A DNA stretch of 64,000 bases, taken from Blastococcus sp. PRF04-17. GTDB lineage: Bacteria; Actinomycetota; Actinomycetes; Mycobacteriales; Geodermatophilaceae. The notes beneath the pieces are model-generated. The model had not been told where the DNA came from and ran no database searches. It worked only from the letters and a program-made list of their open reading frames with translations. Location: the NCBI RefSeq assembly GCF_023016265.1, contig NZ_CP095412.1, positions 2,790,001 to 2,854,000 on the forward strand. Direction: 5' to 3'. Both the position numbers and the translations under genes were made by a program. Position 1 is the stretch's first letter; every line of letters begins with the position of its first letter. Below, piece after piece: positions 46,605 to 54,882 of this stretch.

Positions 46605-46701
46605 CACGCGGCCGCTCCCGCTGGAGGGCTGGCTGCTGCTCGGGTCGTGTGCGGTGGCCGCGTCTCGGGCGCGGAACGTTCCGATCGCCCCGCGCACGTG
46701 A

Positions 46702-46733
46702 ACGAGGGGGAGGCCGGAAGGCCTCCCCCTCGT
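46702..46733 (-). terminator. Flagellin terminator
   Basis: A perfect 14-bp stem (46702-46715 with 46720-46733) closed by a GGAA tetraloop, about 50 bases beyond the flagellin stop codon. It is the strongest compact hairpin in the window and fits the need to end a very abundant transcript. Confidence 0.75.
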
Positions 46734-46784
46734 CCGGGGTGGTGCTGAGGAACTGCGCGTCCTCAGCTGCTCAGCTGACCGAGG

Positions 46785-48041
46785 TCAGCGGAGCAGCGAC
46801 AGGATACTCTGCGAGGCCTGGTTGGCCTGCGCGAGCATGGCGGTGCCGGCCTGGGACAGGATCTGGTTCCGGGTGAACTGGACCATCTCCTGGGCCATGT
46901 CGGCGTCGCGGATGCGGCTCTCCGAGGCGGTCAGGTTCTCCACCGCGACGTTGAGGTTGTTGATGGTGTGGTCGAACCGGTTCTGGATGGCACCCAGGTC
47001 GGCCCGCTGGGTCGACACCTTCTTGATCGCGGCGTCGAGGGCGGTGATCGCCGCGGTGGCACCGCTGGCGGCGGTGAAGGTCGGGGTGGCCGAGGCGATC
47101 TGCTGGGCGGAGGTGCCCAGCGCGTAACCGTTGGCGCCGGTGAAGCCGGCGACGGCCTCGGTGACGCTGAAGGTGATGGTGGTGGCCGTACCGGCGGCGA
47201 ACGGGCCGGTGGTCAGGCCCAGGGCGGCCTGGGCGGCGTTGTTCAGCAGGGTGCGGGCCTGGGCACCGGTGGTGGCGGTGCTGTAGTCCACCGAGCTGAG
47301 GTCGAAGCTCTTGCCACCGAAGTTGATGGTGCCGTCGAGCTTCTCGAACGAGGCGACGGCCACGGCGCCGGTGGCGTCGAGGTAGTCGTCGCCGGCGGCG
47401 AGCTCGGTGAACAGCAGCGAGCCGGCCACGGCCGCACCGGCGTTGGTCGTGGTGACCCGGCCGGCCGCGGCGGCGCCGTTGGTGAACGCACCCACACCGG
47501 TCACGTTGACCCCGGAGACACCCAGGCCGGCGGCGTCCATGCCGATGCCGGGCGAGCCGATGTTGACCGTGATGGTCTCCCCGGCGTTGGCGCCGACCTG
47601 GAAGAGGGCCTGGAAGCTGCCGTCCAGGAGCTTCTTGCCGTTGAACGTCGTCGTGGCGTTGATCCGGTTCAGCTCGGACTTGAGCTGGCCGATCTCCGAC
47701 TGGATGGCGTTCTGGGCGTCGGCGTTGACGCCGCCGGAGTTGCTGGCCTGGACCGACAGGTCGCGCATGCGCTGCAGGATGCTGTGCGTCTCGGTGAGCG
47801 CACCCTCAGCGGTCTGCACGACCGAGATGCCGTCCTGGGTGTTGCGAACGGCGACCTTCAGGCCACCGATCTGCGACCGCAGACCCTCCGAGATCGCCAG
47901 CCCGGCCGCGTCGTCGGCGGCCCGGTTGATGCGGAACCCGGAGGAGAGCTTCTCCAGGCTCTTGCTCATCTGGCCGTCGGTGACGGACAGATTGCGGTAC
48001 GCGTTGAGCGCCGCGATGTTGTTGTTGACGCGCAGACCCAC
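46785..48041 (-). CDS. fliC: Flagellin
   Basis: A 418-residue flagellin, the structural subunit of the flagellar filament exported by the flagellar type III system. The conserved D0/D1 N-terminus (GLRVNNNIAALNAYRNL; EKLSSGFRINRAADDAAGLA; NTQDGISVVQTAEGAL) and C-terminus (NRFDHTINNLNVAVENLTAS; ESRIRDADMAQEM; ILSQAGTAMLAQAN; ending SILSLLR) flank a variable D2/D3 centre rich in Ala, Gly and Thr. GTG 48041 is the start, with a perfect AAGGAGG at 6 bases spacing. No chaperone or hook genes are in the window. Confidence 0.97.
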   Translation of the reverse strand: MGLRVNNNIAALNAYRNLSVTDGQMSKSLEKLSSGFRINRAADDAAGLAISEGLRSQIGGLKVAVRNTQDGISVVQTAEGALTETHSILQRMRDLSVQASNSGGVNADAQNAIQSEIGQLKSELNRINATTTFNGKKLLDGSFQALFQVGANAGETITVNIGSPGIGMDAAGLGVSGVNVTGVGAFTNGAAAAGRVTTTNAGAAVAGSLLFTELAAGDDYLDATGAVAVASFEKLDGTINFGGKSFDLSSVDYSTATTGAQARTLLNNAAQAALGLTTGPFAAGTATTITFSVTEAVAGFTGANGYALGTSAQQIASATPTFTAASGATAAITALDAAIKKVSTQRADLGAIQNRFDHTINNLNVAVENLTASESRIRDADMAQEMVQFTRNQILSQAGTAMLAQANQASQSILSLLR

Positions 48042-48494
48042 GGTTTTTCCTCCTTGGAAGGGGCTTTGCTACCCGGCTGCGTCCGTGCGGCCGGGCATGC
48101 AGGTGTGATCGGCGTGACCGGTGGGGAACTTGAGGCGAAAGTGGTGAAACGGACGAGATTTCTGGGTCGCGTGTGACGGCACACGGTCACGACCGGTCGG
48201 ACGCCTGCCGATAGCGCCGCTCGCCGCCTCGTCCGAGGGCGCTGCCCGCGGTGATCGCCACCACCCCGCACAACGCCAGTGACGAAACGAGGGTGTAGAT
48301 CGGCACACGTCGGAGGTCCGTGCCGACGCTCCCGTCCGAGACCGACGCCGCCGGTCAGCGGGGTCGGGGCCGTCGTGGGCGCTGGGCGGGCGGGCGCCGC
48401 TGCGGGTCGCTACGGTCGGCTCGGGATTGCCTGAACGATCTTCCGGGCACTGCACGCCCCGACTCACTCCAGGTACCGAGGGAAAGAGGTCACC
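48042..48494. promoter_or_regulatory. Flagellin upstream region (453 bases without a confident gene)
   Basis: On the minus strand GCCGATCA (48106-48113) with TCAA 16 bases upstream (48130-48133) resembles the sigma-28/WhiG-type promoter of flagellin genes (TAAA, about 15 bases, GCCGATAA), about 65 bases before the GTG. The rest holds the divergent DoxX-gene promoter, which I cannot place. A 39-codon minus-strand frame (48187-48306) with one hydrophobic stretch (VSSLALCGVVAITAGSAL) is possible but weak. Confidence 0.4.
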
Positions 48495-49043
48495 ATGCTG
48501 GTCCGCCGGATCGCCCGGCCCCTGCTCGCCGCCCCGTTCGTCTACGGCGGCATCAGCACCCTGCGCAAGCCGCAGGACCGCGTTCCGGGAGCCGCGCCGG
48601 TCGTGGAGAAGATCGCCGAGACGGCCGACAAGCAGCTGCCGGTGCAGCTGCCCAAGGACGTCGAGCAGTGGGTGAAGGCCGACGCCGCGGTCAAGGTGGT
48701 CGCCGGCACCCTGTTCGGGCTGGGCAAGTTCCCCCGGCTCACCGCGCTCGTGCTGTCGGCGTCCATCGTGCCCACCACGCTGGCCGGGCACCGCTTCTGG
48801 GAGCACACCGACCCCACCGAGCGCTTCGGGCAGATCTCCAACTTCCTGAAGAACACCGGCATGCTGGGCGGGCTGCTGCTGGCCGCCGTCGACACCGAGG
48901 GCAAGCCCTCGGTCGGCTACCGCGCCCGCAAGGCGGCCAAGCGGGCAGCCGACTCCACCGAGAAGAGCCTGGCCAAGGCCCAGAAGCGGGCCGCCAAGGC
49001 GCAGAAGAAGGCCGACAAGAAGCTCAAGAAGGCCCGCAGCTGA
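48495..49043 (+). CDS. DoxX family membrane protein
   Basis: A 182-residue protein of the DoxX family. RPLLAAPFVYGGISTLRKPQ, then KADAAVKVVAGTLFGLGKFP and TLAGHRFWEHTDPTERFGQI are typical, with about four hydrophobic helices. The C-terminal 35 residues are a Lys/Ala-rich tail (KAQKRAAKAQKKADKKLKK), predicted cytosolic and possibly nucleic-acid or membrane-surface binding. Biochemical role in actinobacteria is uncertain; some relatives are linked to oxidative stress. The stop overlaps the proposed start of the PHP gene. Confidence 0.88.
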   Translation: MLVRRIARPLLAAPFVYGGISTLRKPQDRVPGAAPVVEKIAETADKQLPVQLPKDVEQWVKADAAVKVVAGTLFGLGKFPRLTALVLSASIVPTTLAGHRFWEHTDPTERFGQISNFLKNTGMLGGLLLAAVDTEGKPSVGYRARKAAKRAADSTEKSLAKAQKRAAKAQKKADKKLKKARS

Positions 49044-50089
49044 GCGCTCCCCTCCCGCCCGCGGCCGCGCTCCGGAGGATCGCCTTCCTCCTGGAGCGCG
49101 CCCGCGAGCCCAGCTACCGCGTGCAGGCGTTCCGCACCGCCGCCGCGGTGGTCGACAGCCTCGACGAGGCCACGCTCGACCTGAAGATCAGGACCAACAC
49201 CCTCAAGGACCTCAAGGGCGTCGGACCCAAGACCGCGGCCGTCGTCGTCCAGGCGCACAAGGGCCAGGTGCCCGAGTACCTGACCAAGCTGGAAGAGGCG
49301 CACGCCGAGCTCGTCCCGATGGCCGACGACGTCGCCGCGTTCCGCGCGGCCCTGCGCGGCGACCTGCACACGCACTCCGACTGGTCCGACGGCGGCAGCC
49401 CGATCCGCGAGATGGCCGAGGCGGCCATGGCGCTGGGCCACGAGTACATGGCGCTCACCGACCACTCCCCCAGGCTCACCGTCGCCAACGGCCTCTCCCC
49501 CGAGCGGCTGGAGCGCCAGCTCGACGAGGTAGCCGCGCTCAACGAGGAGCTGGCGCCGTTCCGGATCCTCACCGGCATCGAGTGCGACATCAACGTCGAC
49601 GGCAGCCTCGACCAGACCGACGAGCTGCTCGGCCGGCTCGACGTCGTCGTCGCCAGCGTGCACTCCGACCTGCGCGCCGACGCGAAGGCCATGACTGCGC
49701 GGATGCTCACCGCCGTCGCCAACCCGCACACCGACGTCCTCGGGCACTGCACCGGCCGGCTGGTGATCGGCCGCCGGCAGCGCAACGGCACCCAGCGCCC
49801 CCGGCCCGAGAGCGAGTTCGACGCCCAGGCGGTGTTCGAGGCCTGCGCCGAGTTCGGCACCGCCGTCGAGATCAACTCCCGTCCCGAGCGGCTGGACCCG
49901 CCGAAGCGCCTGCTGAGCCTGGCCGTCGAGATCGGCTGCGAGTTCGCCATCGACACCGACGCGCACGCCCCCGGTCAGCTGGACTGGCAGGGCAACGGCT
50001 GCGAGCGGGCCATCGAGACCGGTGTGCCGGTCGAGCGCGTGGTCAACACCTGGCCGGCCGAGCAGCTGCTCGACTGGACCAGGAACTGA
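49040..50089 (+). CDS. PHP domain phosphoesterase (PolX-like, lacking polymerase)
   Basis: A protein of about 349 residues. The first 90 residues contain a helix-hairpin-helix region (LKDLKGVGPKTAAVVVQAHK) like that of DNA polymerase X. Then comes a PHP metal-dependent phosphoesterase: GDLHTHSDWSDG, YMALTDHSPRL, GIECDIN, VVASVHSD, and DTDAHAPGQL. Polymerase palm residues are absent. The family homology begins at once after the DoxX stop, so the reading probably starts at CTG 49040 (CTGA overlap); the next alternative, GTG 49121, would cut the first helix. A role in DNA repair or nucleotide processing is plausible. Confidence 0.82.
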   Translation: MSAPLPPAAALRRIAFLLERAREPSYRVQAFRTAAAVVDSLDEATLDLKIRTNTLKDLKGVGPKTAAVVVQAHKGQVPEYLTKLEEAHAELVPMADDVAAFRAALRGDLHTHSDWSDGGSPIREMAEAAMALGHEYMALTDHSPRLTVANGLSPERLERQLDEVAALNEELAPFRILTGIECDINVDGSLDQTDELLGRLDVVVASVHSDLRADAKAMTARMLTAVANPHTDVLGHCTGRLVIGRRQRNGTQRPRPESEFDAQAVFEACAEFGTAVEINSRPERLDPPKRLLSLAVEIGCEFAIDTDAHAPGQLDWQGNGCERAIETGVPVERVVNTWPAEQLLDWTRN

Positions 50090-50230
50090 GGGCTGGGCTC
50101 CCCTGACGATCCGGATGGACCGGCCGCGCGTCCGCTCGGCCGCCGTCCGAGAGGCGACCGACCCCGCTGACCTGCGTTCCTTCCCGGTGTAGGAAGTCCC
50201 GCAGCTGCCGGCCGCAGGGGGAGGGTCGCG

Positions 50231-52606
50231 ATGGACGACGAAGAACGCGCTCGAGCGGTCAGCGGCGGGGACGACGCTTCCGCCGCCATGATCAAGGAGC
50301 TCGCGGACGGGCTCCGGAACAGCCACCGGACGGCGGTGGCCACGGACATGCTGACGACGGTCGCCGGCCGGGCGCTCGACGGCACCTGGCGCCCGGACGA
50401 GCGGGCGGCACTCGCGACCGTGCTGCGCGACCACCACCAGTTCGACCTGGCGCGGCGGCTGCTGAGCCGCGTCCGCCAGCAGGGACCGGACAGCGAGTGG
50501 CTCCGGCAGCAGCACGCACTGTGCACGTACAAGGACCTCGAGCTGCCCGCCTGGCGTCGCTTGAACCGCGCGCTCGAGATCCTGACGAGCAGTGGGCCGC
50601 TGACCGAGAGCACCGATGCCGAGACCCTCGGCATCGCGGGCGCGATCTACAAGCGGCGGTGGGAGGTGGACGCCAAGCGCGTGGACCTCGAGAACGCCCT
50701 CTACTGCTACCGGCGGGGCTTCGCGCAGCAGGACCACCCGGAGCGCCTGTACGCCGGCATCAACGCCGCCTTCGTGCTGGACCAGCTCGCCGGGCTGGAG
50801 GACAAGTCGCTGGGCGGCAGCTCCCGCGCCGAGGCGCGGCGGCGGGAGGCCGACGAACTGCGGCAGCAGATCCTGCAGGCTCCGCCGGGCGGCGACCCAG
50901 GTTGGGACGAGGCCACCCGCGGCCAGGCCGCCTTCGGTCTCGGTGAGTTCGCGCGCGCGCACGAGCACTTCACGGCCGTGGCGGCCCACCACCAGGAGGT
51001 CTGGCGGCAGGAGTCGACCGCCACCCAGCTGGCCACGCTGTCCAGGCTCCGCGGATTCGCCCACGACCCGTTGGCCCAGCAGGCGCTGCGAGCGCTCGTC
51101 GGCGGGAGCGCAGCGGCGGCGGGACGCGCGGCCACCGGCAAGGTCGGGCTGGCGCTGTCCGGTGGAGGCTTCCGCGCCTCCCTGTTCCACATCGGTGTGC
51201 TGGCCCGGCTGGCCGAGTGCGACGTGCTCCGCCGCGTCGAGGTCCTGTCCTGCGTCTCCGGTGGCTCGATCGTCGGCGCGTACTACTACCTGAAACTCCG
51301 CGAGCTGCTCCAGCGGACGCCGGACGCGGAGATCACCGACGGTGCCTACGTCGATCTCGTCCGAGAGTTGGCCGAGGAGTTCCTGAACGGCGTCCGGAAG
51401 AACCTCCGCGGCCAACTGGCCGCCAGCCCGGCCGCGACCGCGAGGATGACCCTGCCGTCGTACTCCCGCACCGACCGGGCGGGTGAGCTGTTCGAGGAGA
51501 TCTTCTACAGCCGGCTGCGGAGATCGGCCACGCCGTGGCGCATGCCGGATCTGCTCGTCGTCCCGGCGGGCAAGGAAGAGGGCTTTAGCCTCCGCTACGA
51601 GAACTGGATGCGCGCCGCGAAGGTGCCCGTGCTCGTGCTCAACGCGACCACCTTGAACACCGGTCACTCGTGGCAGTTCACCGCGACCTCGATGGGCGAA
51701 CCGCCGAGCACGCTCGATGCCCGCATGGATGCCAGCCGCCGACTGCGCCGCGTGCACTACCCCGACGCCCCCGACACCGGCGACCTCCGTGCTCCTGCTC
51801 TCGGCAAGGCGGTGGCGGCCTCCGCCTGCGTGCCCGGGATCTTCCCGCCGATCACGATCAGCGGGCTCTATGACGGCCTCGACGTGGAGCTCGTCGACGG
51901 TGGCGTACACGACAACCAGGGTGTCGCCGGCCTGCTGGAGCAGGACTGCACCGTGCTGCTCGTGAGCGACGCCAGCGGTCAGCTGCGCGACGAGGAGGAC
52001 CCGGACAGGGGATTCGTCTCGGTGCTGAAGCGGTCGAACGACGTGCTGATGAAGCGGGTCCGAGGCTCGCAGTACGGCGACCTGCTGAGCCGTGTCCGCG
52101 CCGGCACGCTGCGCGGATTCATGGGGATCCACCTGACCAAGGGCCTGGCAGCGCCGCCGCGGGACTGGCGCGGATCCCGCGAGCCGTGGCGCCCCGAGGA
52201 CGACGAGACGGCCGGTGCCGAGCGGTCCTACGGCATCGATCGCGAGGTCCAGCGGCTGCTGGCCGAGCTGCGGACCGACCTCGACGCGTTCTCCGACGAC
52301 GAGGCGTACGCCCTGATGGCGGCGGGCTACCGCATGACGGAGCACGATCTGGCCGACGCCCTGCCCGACCACGCACGGGCGAGCTGCACGCCGGTCCAGG
52401 ACTGGCCGTTCCGGCGGATTCTTGCGGAGATGACTTCCGGCGATGCTTCGCGGCTCGCGGACTCGCTGCGCTTCGGCGGTCACCGGTTCTGGCGCAGGTC
52501 CCGGGCCTGGAACGAGCGCATGCGGCAGCGGCTGCGACCCCGCGCCGTGTGGGAAGGGGTGCGGAACCTCGGGAGCCGTCTCGCCTTCTGGCGCCGGACG
52601 CGGTGA
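50231..52606 (+). CDS. Patatin-like phospholipase with N-terminal TPR/TRAFs-binding-like module
   Basis: A 791-residue predicted membrane-lipid effector, first gene of the plus-strand conflict operon. Residues about 30-290 are helical repeats containing ETLGIAGAIYKRRWE, YAGINAAFVLDQLA and EVWRQESTATQLATL. The same signposts occur in the DUF4071-like region of the gene at 54879. Residues about 303-570 are a patatin domain: oxyanion loop SGGGFRAS (310-317), nucleophile SGGSIVG (Ser346) and catalytic LVDGGVHDNQG (Asp556). The C-terminal 200 residues are helical with no known domain. ATG 50231 follows GGGGGAGGG. Activation would hydrolyse phospholipids and kill or arrest the cell. Confidence 0.88.
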   Translation: MDDEERARAVSGGDDASAAMIKELADGLRNSHRTAVATDMLTTVAGRALDGTWRPDERAALATVLRDHHQFDLARRLLSRVRQQGPDSEWLRQQHALCTYKDLELPAWRRLNRALEILTSSGPLTESTDAETLGIAGAIYKRRWEVDAKRVDLENALYCYRRGFAQQDHPERLYAGINAAFVLDQLAGLEDKSLGGSSRAEARRREADELRQQILQAPPGGDPGWDEATRGQAAFGLGEFARAHEHFTAVAAHHQEVWRQESTATQLATLSRLRGFAHDPLAQQALRALVGGSAAAAGRAATGKVGLALSGGGFRASLFHIGVLARLAECDVLRRVEVLSCVSGGSIVGAYYYLKLRELLQRTPDAEITDGAYVDLVRELAEEFLNGVRKNLRGQLAASPAATARMTLPSYSRTDRAGELFEEIFYSRLRRSATPWRMPDLLVVPAGKEEGFSLRYENWMRAAKVPVLVLNATTLNTGHSWQFTATSMGEPPSTLDARMDASRRLRRVHYPDAPDTGDLRAPALGKAVAASACVPGIFPPITISGLYDGLDVELVDGGVHDNQGVAGLLEQDCTVLLVSDASGQLRDEEDPDRGFVSVLKRSNDVLMKRVRGSQYGDLLSRVRAGTLRGFMGIHLTKGLAAPPRDWRGSREPWRPEDDETAGAERSYGIDREVQRLLAELRTDLDAFSDDEAYALMAAGYRMTEHDLADALPDHARASCTPVQDWPFRRILAEMTSGDASRLADSLRFGGHRFWRRSRAWNERMRQRLRPRAVWEGVRNLGSRLAFWRRTR

Positions 52607-52613
52607 GCTGGAC

Positions 52614-53788
52614 ATGGCCGATGCCGAGCACCTCGCTCTGCTCCAGCAGGGCGTCGAGCAGTGGAACAGGTACCGCGCCCGGACCAACCACGAGGAGGTC
52701 GATCTCTCGAGAGCCGAACTCGAGGGCGCCCACTTGAACGGCGCAGACCTGGTGCGCGCGGACCTGTCGGGCGCCCGGCTCGCGGGGGCGCAGCTCGAAC
52801 ACGCGCACCTCAAGGACGCCAAACTTCCGGGCGCCGTCCTCGAGGGCGCCAATCTCGAGCACGCCAACGCCCGTGGCGCGGACTTCGACGGAGCCCATGC
52901 GGAAGGGGCGAACTTCGAGGTCGCCACCTTGCGGGACGCCACGTTCCGCGGAGCGCACCTGTCCGGCGCAAGGTTCCACCGGGCATACCTCCGTGACACC
53001 GACCTGACCGGGGCCGATCTGACGAACGCGTGGCTGCGCTTCGCGGTGCTGGAGGACGCACGTGCCGCCGGACCAACTTCCGGGGCGCCGATCTGCGATA
53101 CGCGTCCCTGGTCAAGTGCCGCCTGGAGGGTGCTCGGCTGGTCGACGTGCAGGTCTACGGCGCCTCGACCTGGGCGGTCACGACTGACGAGTCCACCGAG
53201 CAGGACCTGGTCGTCGTGCGCAACAGGCGGACGGCGCCCCTGCGCACCAACGATCTGCACACCGCGCAGCTGCTGGCGCTGATGCTGGACGGATCGGGGG
53301 TCCGTCAGGTCCTCGACACCGTGACCTCCAAGTTGGTCCTCCTCCTCGGCAGCTTCGCACCCGCGGAGAAGTCCGTCCTCGACGCGCTGCGGGCCGACCT
53401 GCAGCGCCTCGGCTACGTCGCCGTGCTGTTCGACTTCGAGCGGCCCTCGGCGCGTGACTACGCCGAGACGGTGGTCGTCCTCGCCGGGTTGTCCCGCTTC
53501 GTGGTCGCCGACTTCACCAACGCGAAGGAGGTGCGGTCGGAGATCCTCGACGTGCGCCGGCAGTACCGATTCGTACCGGTGGTCCCCATCGCGCGGTCGG
53601 GGATCGAGCTGCCGCTCACGCTGATCAACTCGCTGACCCTCGAGGACATCGACCTCCTGGTGCGATACGACGACGTGGACGACCTGCTCCAGAAGCTGCC
53701 CGCCGACGTCGTCGTGCCCGCGGAGAGCCACGCCGACCAGATCGCCGTTTCACTGGCACGCGCCCAGCAGCGGTTGCGAGGCGTGTGA
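52614..53788 (+). CDS. Pentapeptide-repeat protein with C-terminal TIR-like Rossmann domain (single-base frameshift)
   Basis: A 391-residue protein when repaired. ATG 52614 lies 7 bases after the patatin stop. Residues about 30-180 are about 25 pentapeptide repeats (ADLxx pattern: LEGAHLNGADLVRADLSGAR), which fold as a right-handed beta-helix. The C-terminus (about 225-390) is an alpha/beta Rossmann-like domain: SKLVLLLGSFAPAEKSVLDA, FVVADFTNAKEVRSEIL. It recalls TIR/deoxyribosyltransferase-like sensor domains of conflict systems. The frame breaks near 53069-53072; adding one G gives AAGTNFRGADLRY, continuing the repeat. Both halves are well formed, so consensus error is likely. Confidence 0.75.
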
Positions 53789-53870
53789 CGGGTCCGGGAA
53801 GCGACACACCTCGGCCGAACCAGTCGGCGACGAGCGGCCCGTCCGGTGTTCCGCGGTGCAGTATCCGTGC

Positions 53871-54401
53871 ATGGACCGCCCGGCACTGCTCGCGAGATTT
53901 CCCAGACCTTTCTGGTGGCGCCCCGACCCGGCGACCGCCTGGCCCGACGACTGGCCGGTCGTCCCGCCGGATGCCGAGGCGCAGTACCCCCAGCTCGCAC
54001 CCGACCTGCGGCTCTGGGTCGACGAGTTCGAGCAGCCCTTCCGGCTGCTGGACCACGAGGCACAGCTGCTCCAGCAGCGGTTCTGGCGCCAGCGGACGAC
54101 GCTCATCCTCGGCGGGCTGGTGGCGACGACGCTGGGCGCCTTCCAGGCCGCGCAGGGCGGCGGCAACGAGTACCTCGCGGGTGGCCAGGCGCTGGTGACC
54201 GGTCTCCTGACCGGTGTGGCGGCGCTGGTGAGCAGCAGCCGCGCTCAGCAGCGCTACCTGGACGCGCGGCTCAAGGCCGAGCGCATCAAGAGCGAGTTCT
54301 TCCTGTATCTGGGGCGGGTGGGGCCCTACGCCGAACCCCACGGCGCCCAACGCCTGCGGTACGCCGTCGAAGACATCGTGGACGCCGAGGAGGCACGGTG
54401 A
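53871..54401 (+). CDS. SLATT-type (DUF4231) membrane protein 1
   Basis: A 176-residue protein. A 65-residue N-terminal region with PFWWRPDPATAWPDDWPVVP precedes helices around LLQQRFWRQRTTLILGGLVA and GQALVTGLLTGVAALVSSSR, forming two membrane segments, then AQQRYLDARLKAERIKSEFF and a cytosolic helix. This is the layout of SLATT/DUF4231 proteins, proposed from comparative genomics to form pores in nucleotide-activated immune systems. ATG 53871 is preferred; GTG 53856 would add five residues. It is followed by a second SLATT-like gene that overlaps it by 4 bases (GTGA). Confidence 0.75.
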   Translation: MDRPALLARFPRPFWWRPDPATAWPDDWPVVPPDAEAQYPQLAPDLRLWVDEFEQPFRLLDHEAQLLQQRFWRQRTTLILGGLVATTLGAFQAAQGGGNEYLAGGQALVTGLLTGVAALVSSSRAQQRYLDARLKAERIKSEFFLYLGRVGPYAEPHGAQRLRYAVEDIVDAEEAR

Positions 54402-54882
54402 GCGGCCGGACGGAGGAGCTCCAGGCGTTCTACCGGGCGCACCGGGTCGAGGATCAGCTCCGCTTCTACAAGCTCAGGACCACGCTGTTCGATCGCGCCG
54501 CCGCCAGGCGATGGCGCTGGTGGCCGTCCTCCTCGGGGGCGCGACAGCCGCAGGCGCGCTCGCCGGGACGGAGGTCGGGCCGGCCTGGCTCTGGCCGGTG
54601 CTCGCCACGGTGCTCCCGGCGGCGGGCGCGGCCGTGACCGCGTACAGCGCGCTGTACGCATTCGAGCAGCAGTCGAAGATCTACGGCGACGCGGTCCGTG
54701 CCCTCCGGGTCGCCGGGCGCCGGGAGGCCGGCAGCCCTGGCGCCGCGCGCTCCGCGGAGGAGGATGCCGCCGAGTGGGTGGAGCGCTCGGAAGCGGTGTT
54801 CCGCCGGGAGCAGGCCCAGTGGGGCCAGCTGACGTCGCAGATCGCGCCCGCCGAAGGCCCTCAGGACGGAAAGGCGCCATGA
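54398..54882 (+). CDS. SLATT-type (DUF4231) membrane protein 2 (single-base frameshift)
   Basis: A 161-residue relative of the previous protein when repaired. GTG 54398 opens SGRTEELQAFYRAHRVEDQL, then RFYKLRTTLFDRAAA. The frame breaks near 54503-54508; one added C joins AAA to QAMALVAVLLGGATAAGALA, the first membrane segment, followed by a second (LWPVLATVLPAAGAAVTAYS) and a cytosolic helix ending GQLTSQIAP. The start overlaps SLATT 1 by 4 bases and the stop overlaps the next gene by ATGA (54879-54882). Two adjacent different SLATT proteins suggest a hetero-oligomeric membrane effector. Confidence 0.7.

Noticed and set aside
48187-48306. 39-codon minus-strand frame with one hydrophobic segment
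   Set aside because: No convincing ribosome site or family; mentioned in the intergenic entry but not called as a gene.
48917-53731. 1604-codon open frame on the minus strand
   Set aside because: It is antisense to the DoxX, PHP, patatin and pentapeptide genes, whose motifs are clear; its translation is Arg/Gly/Val-rich low-complexity, typical of antisense frames in very GC-rich DNA.
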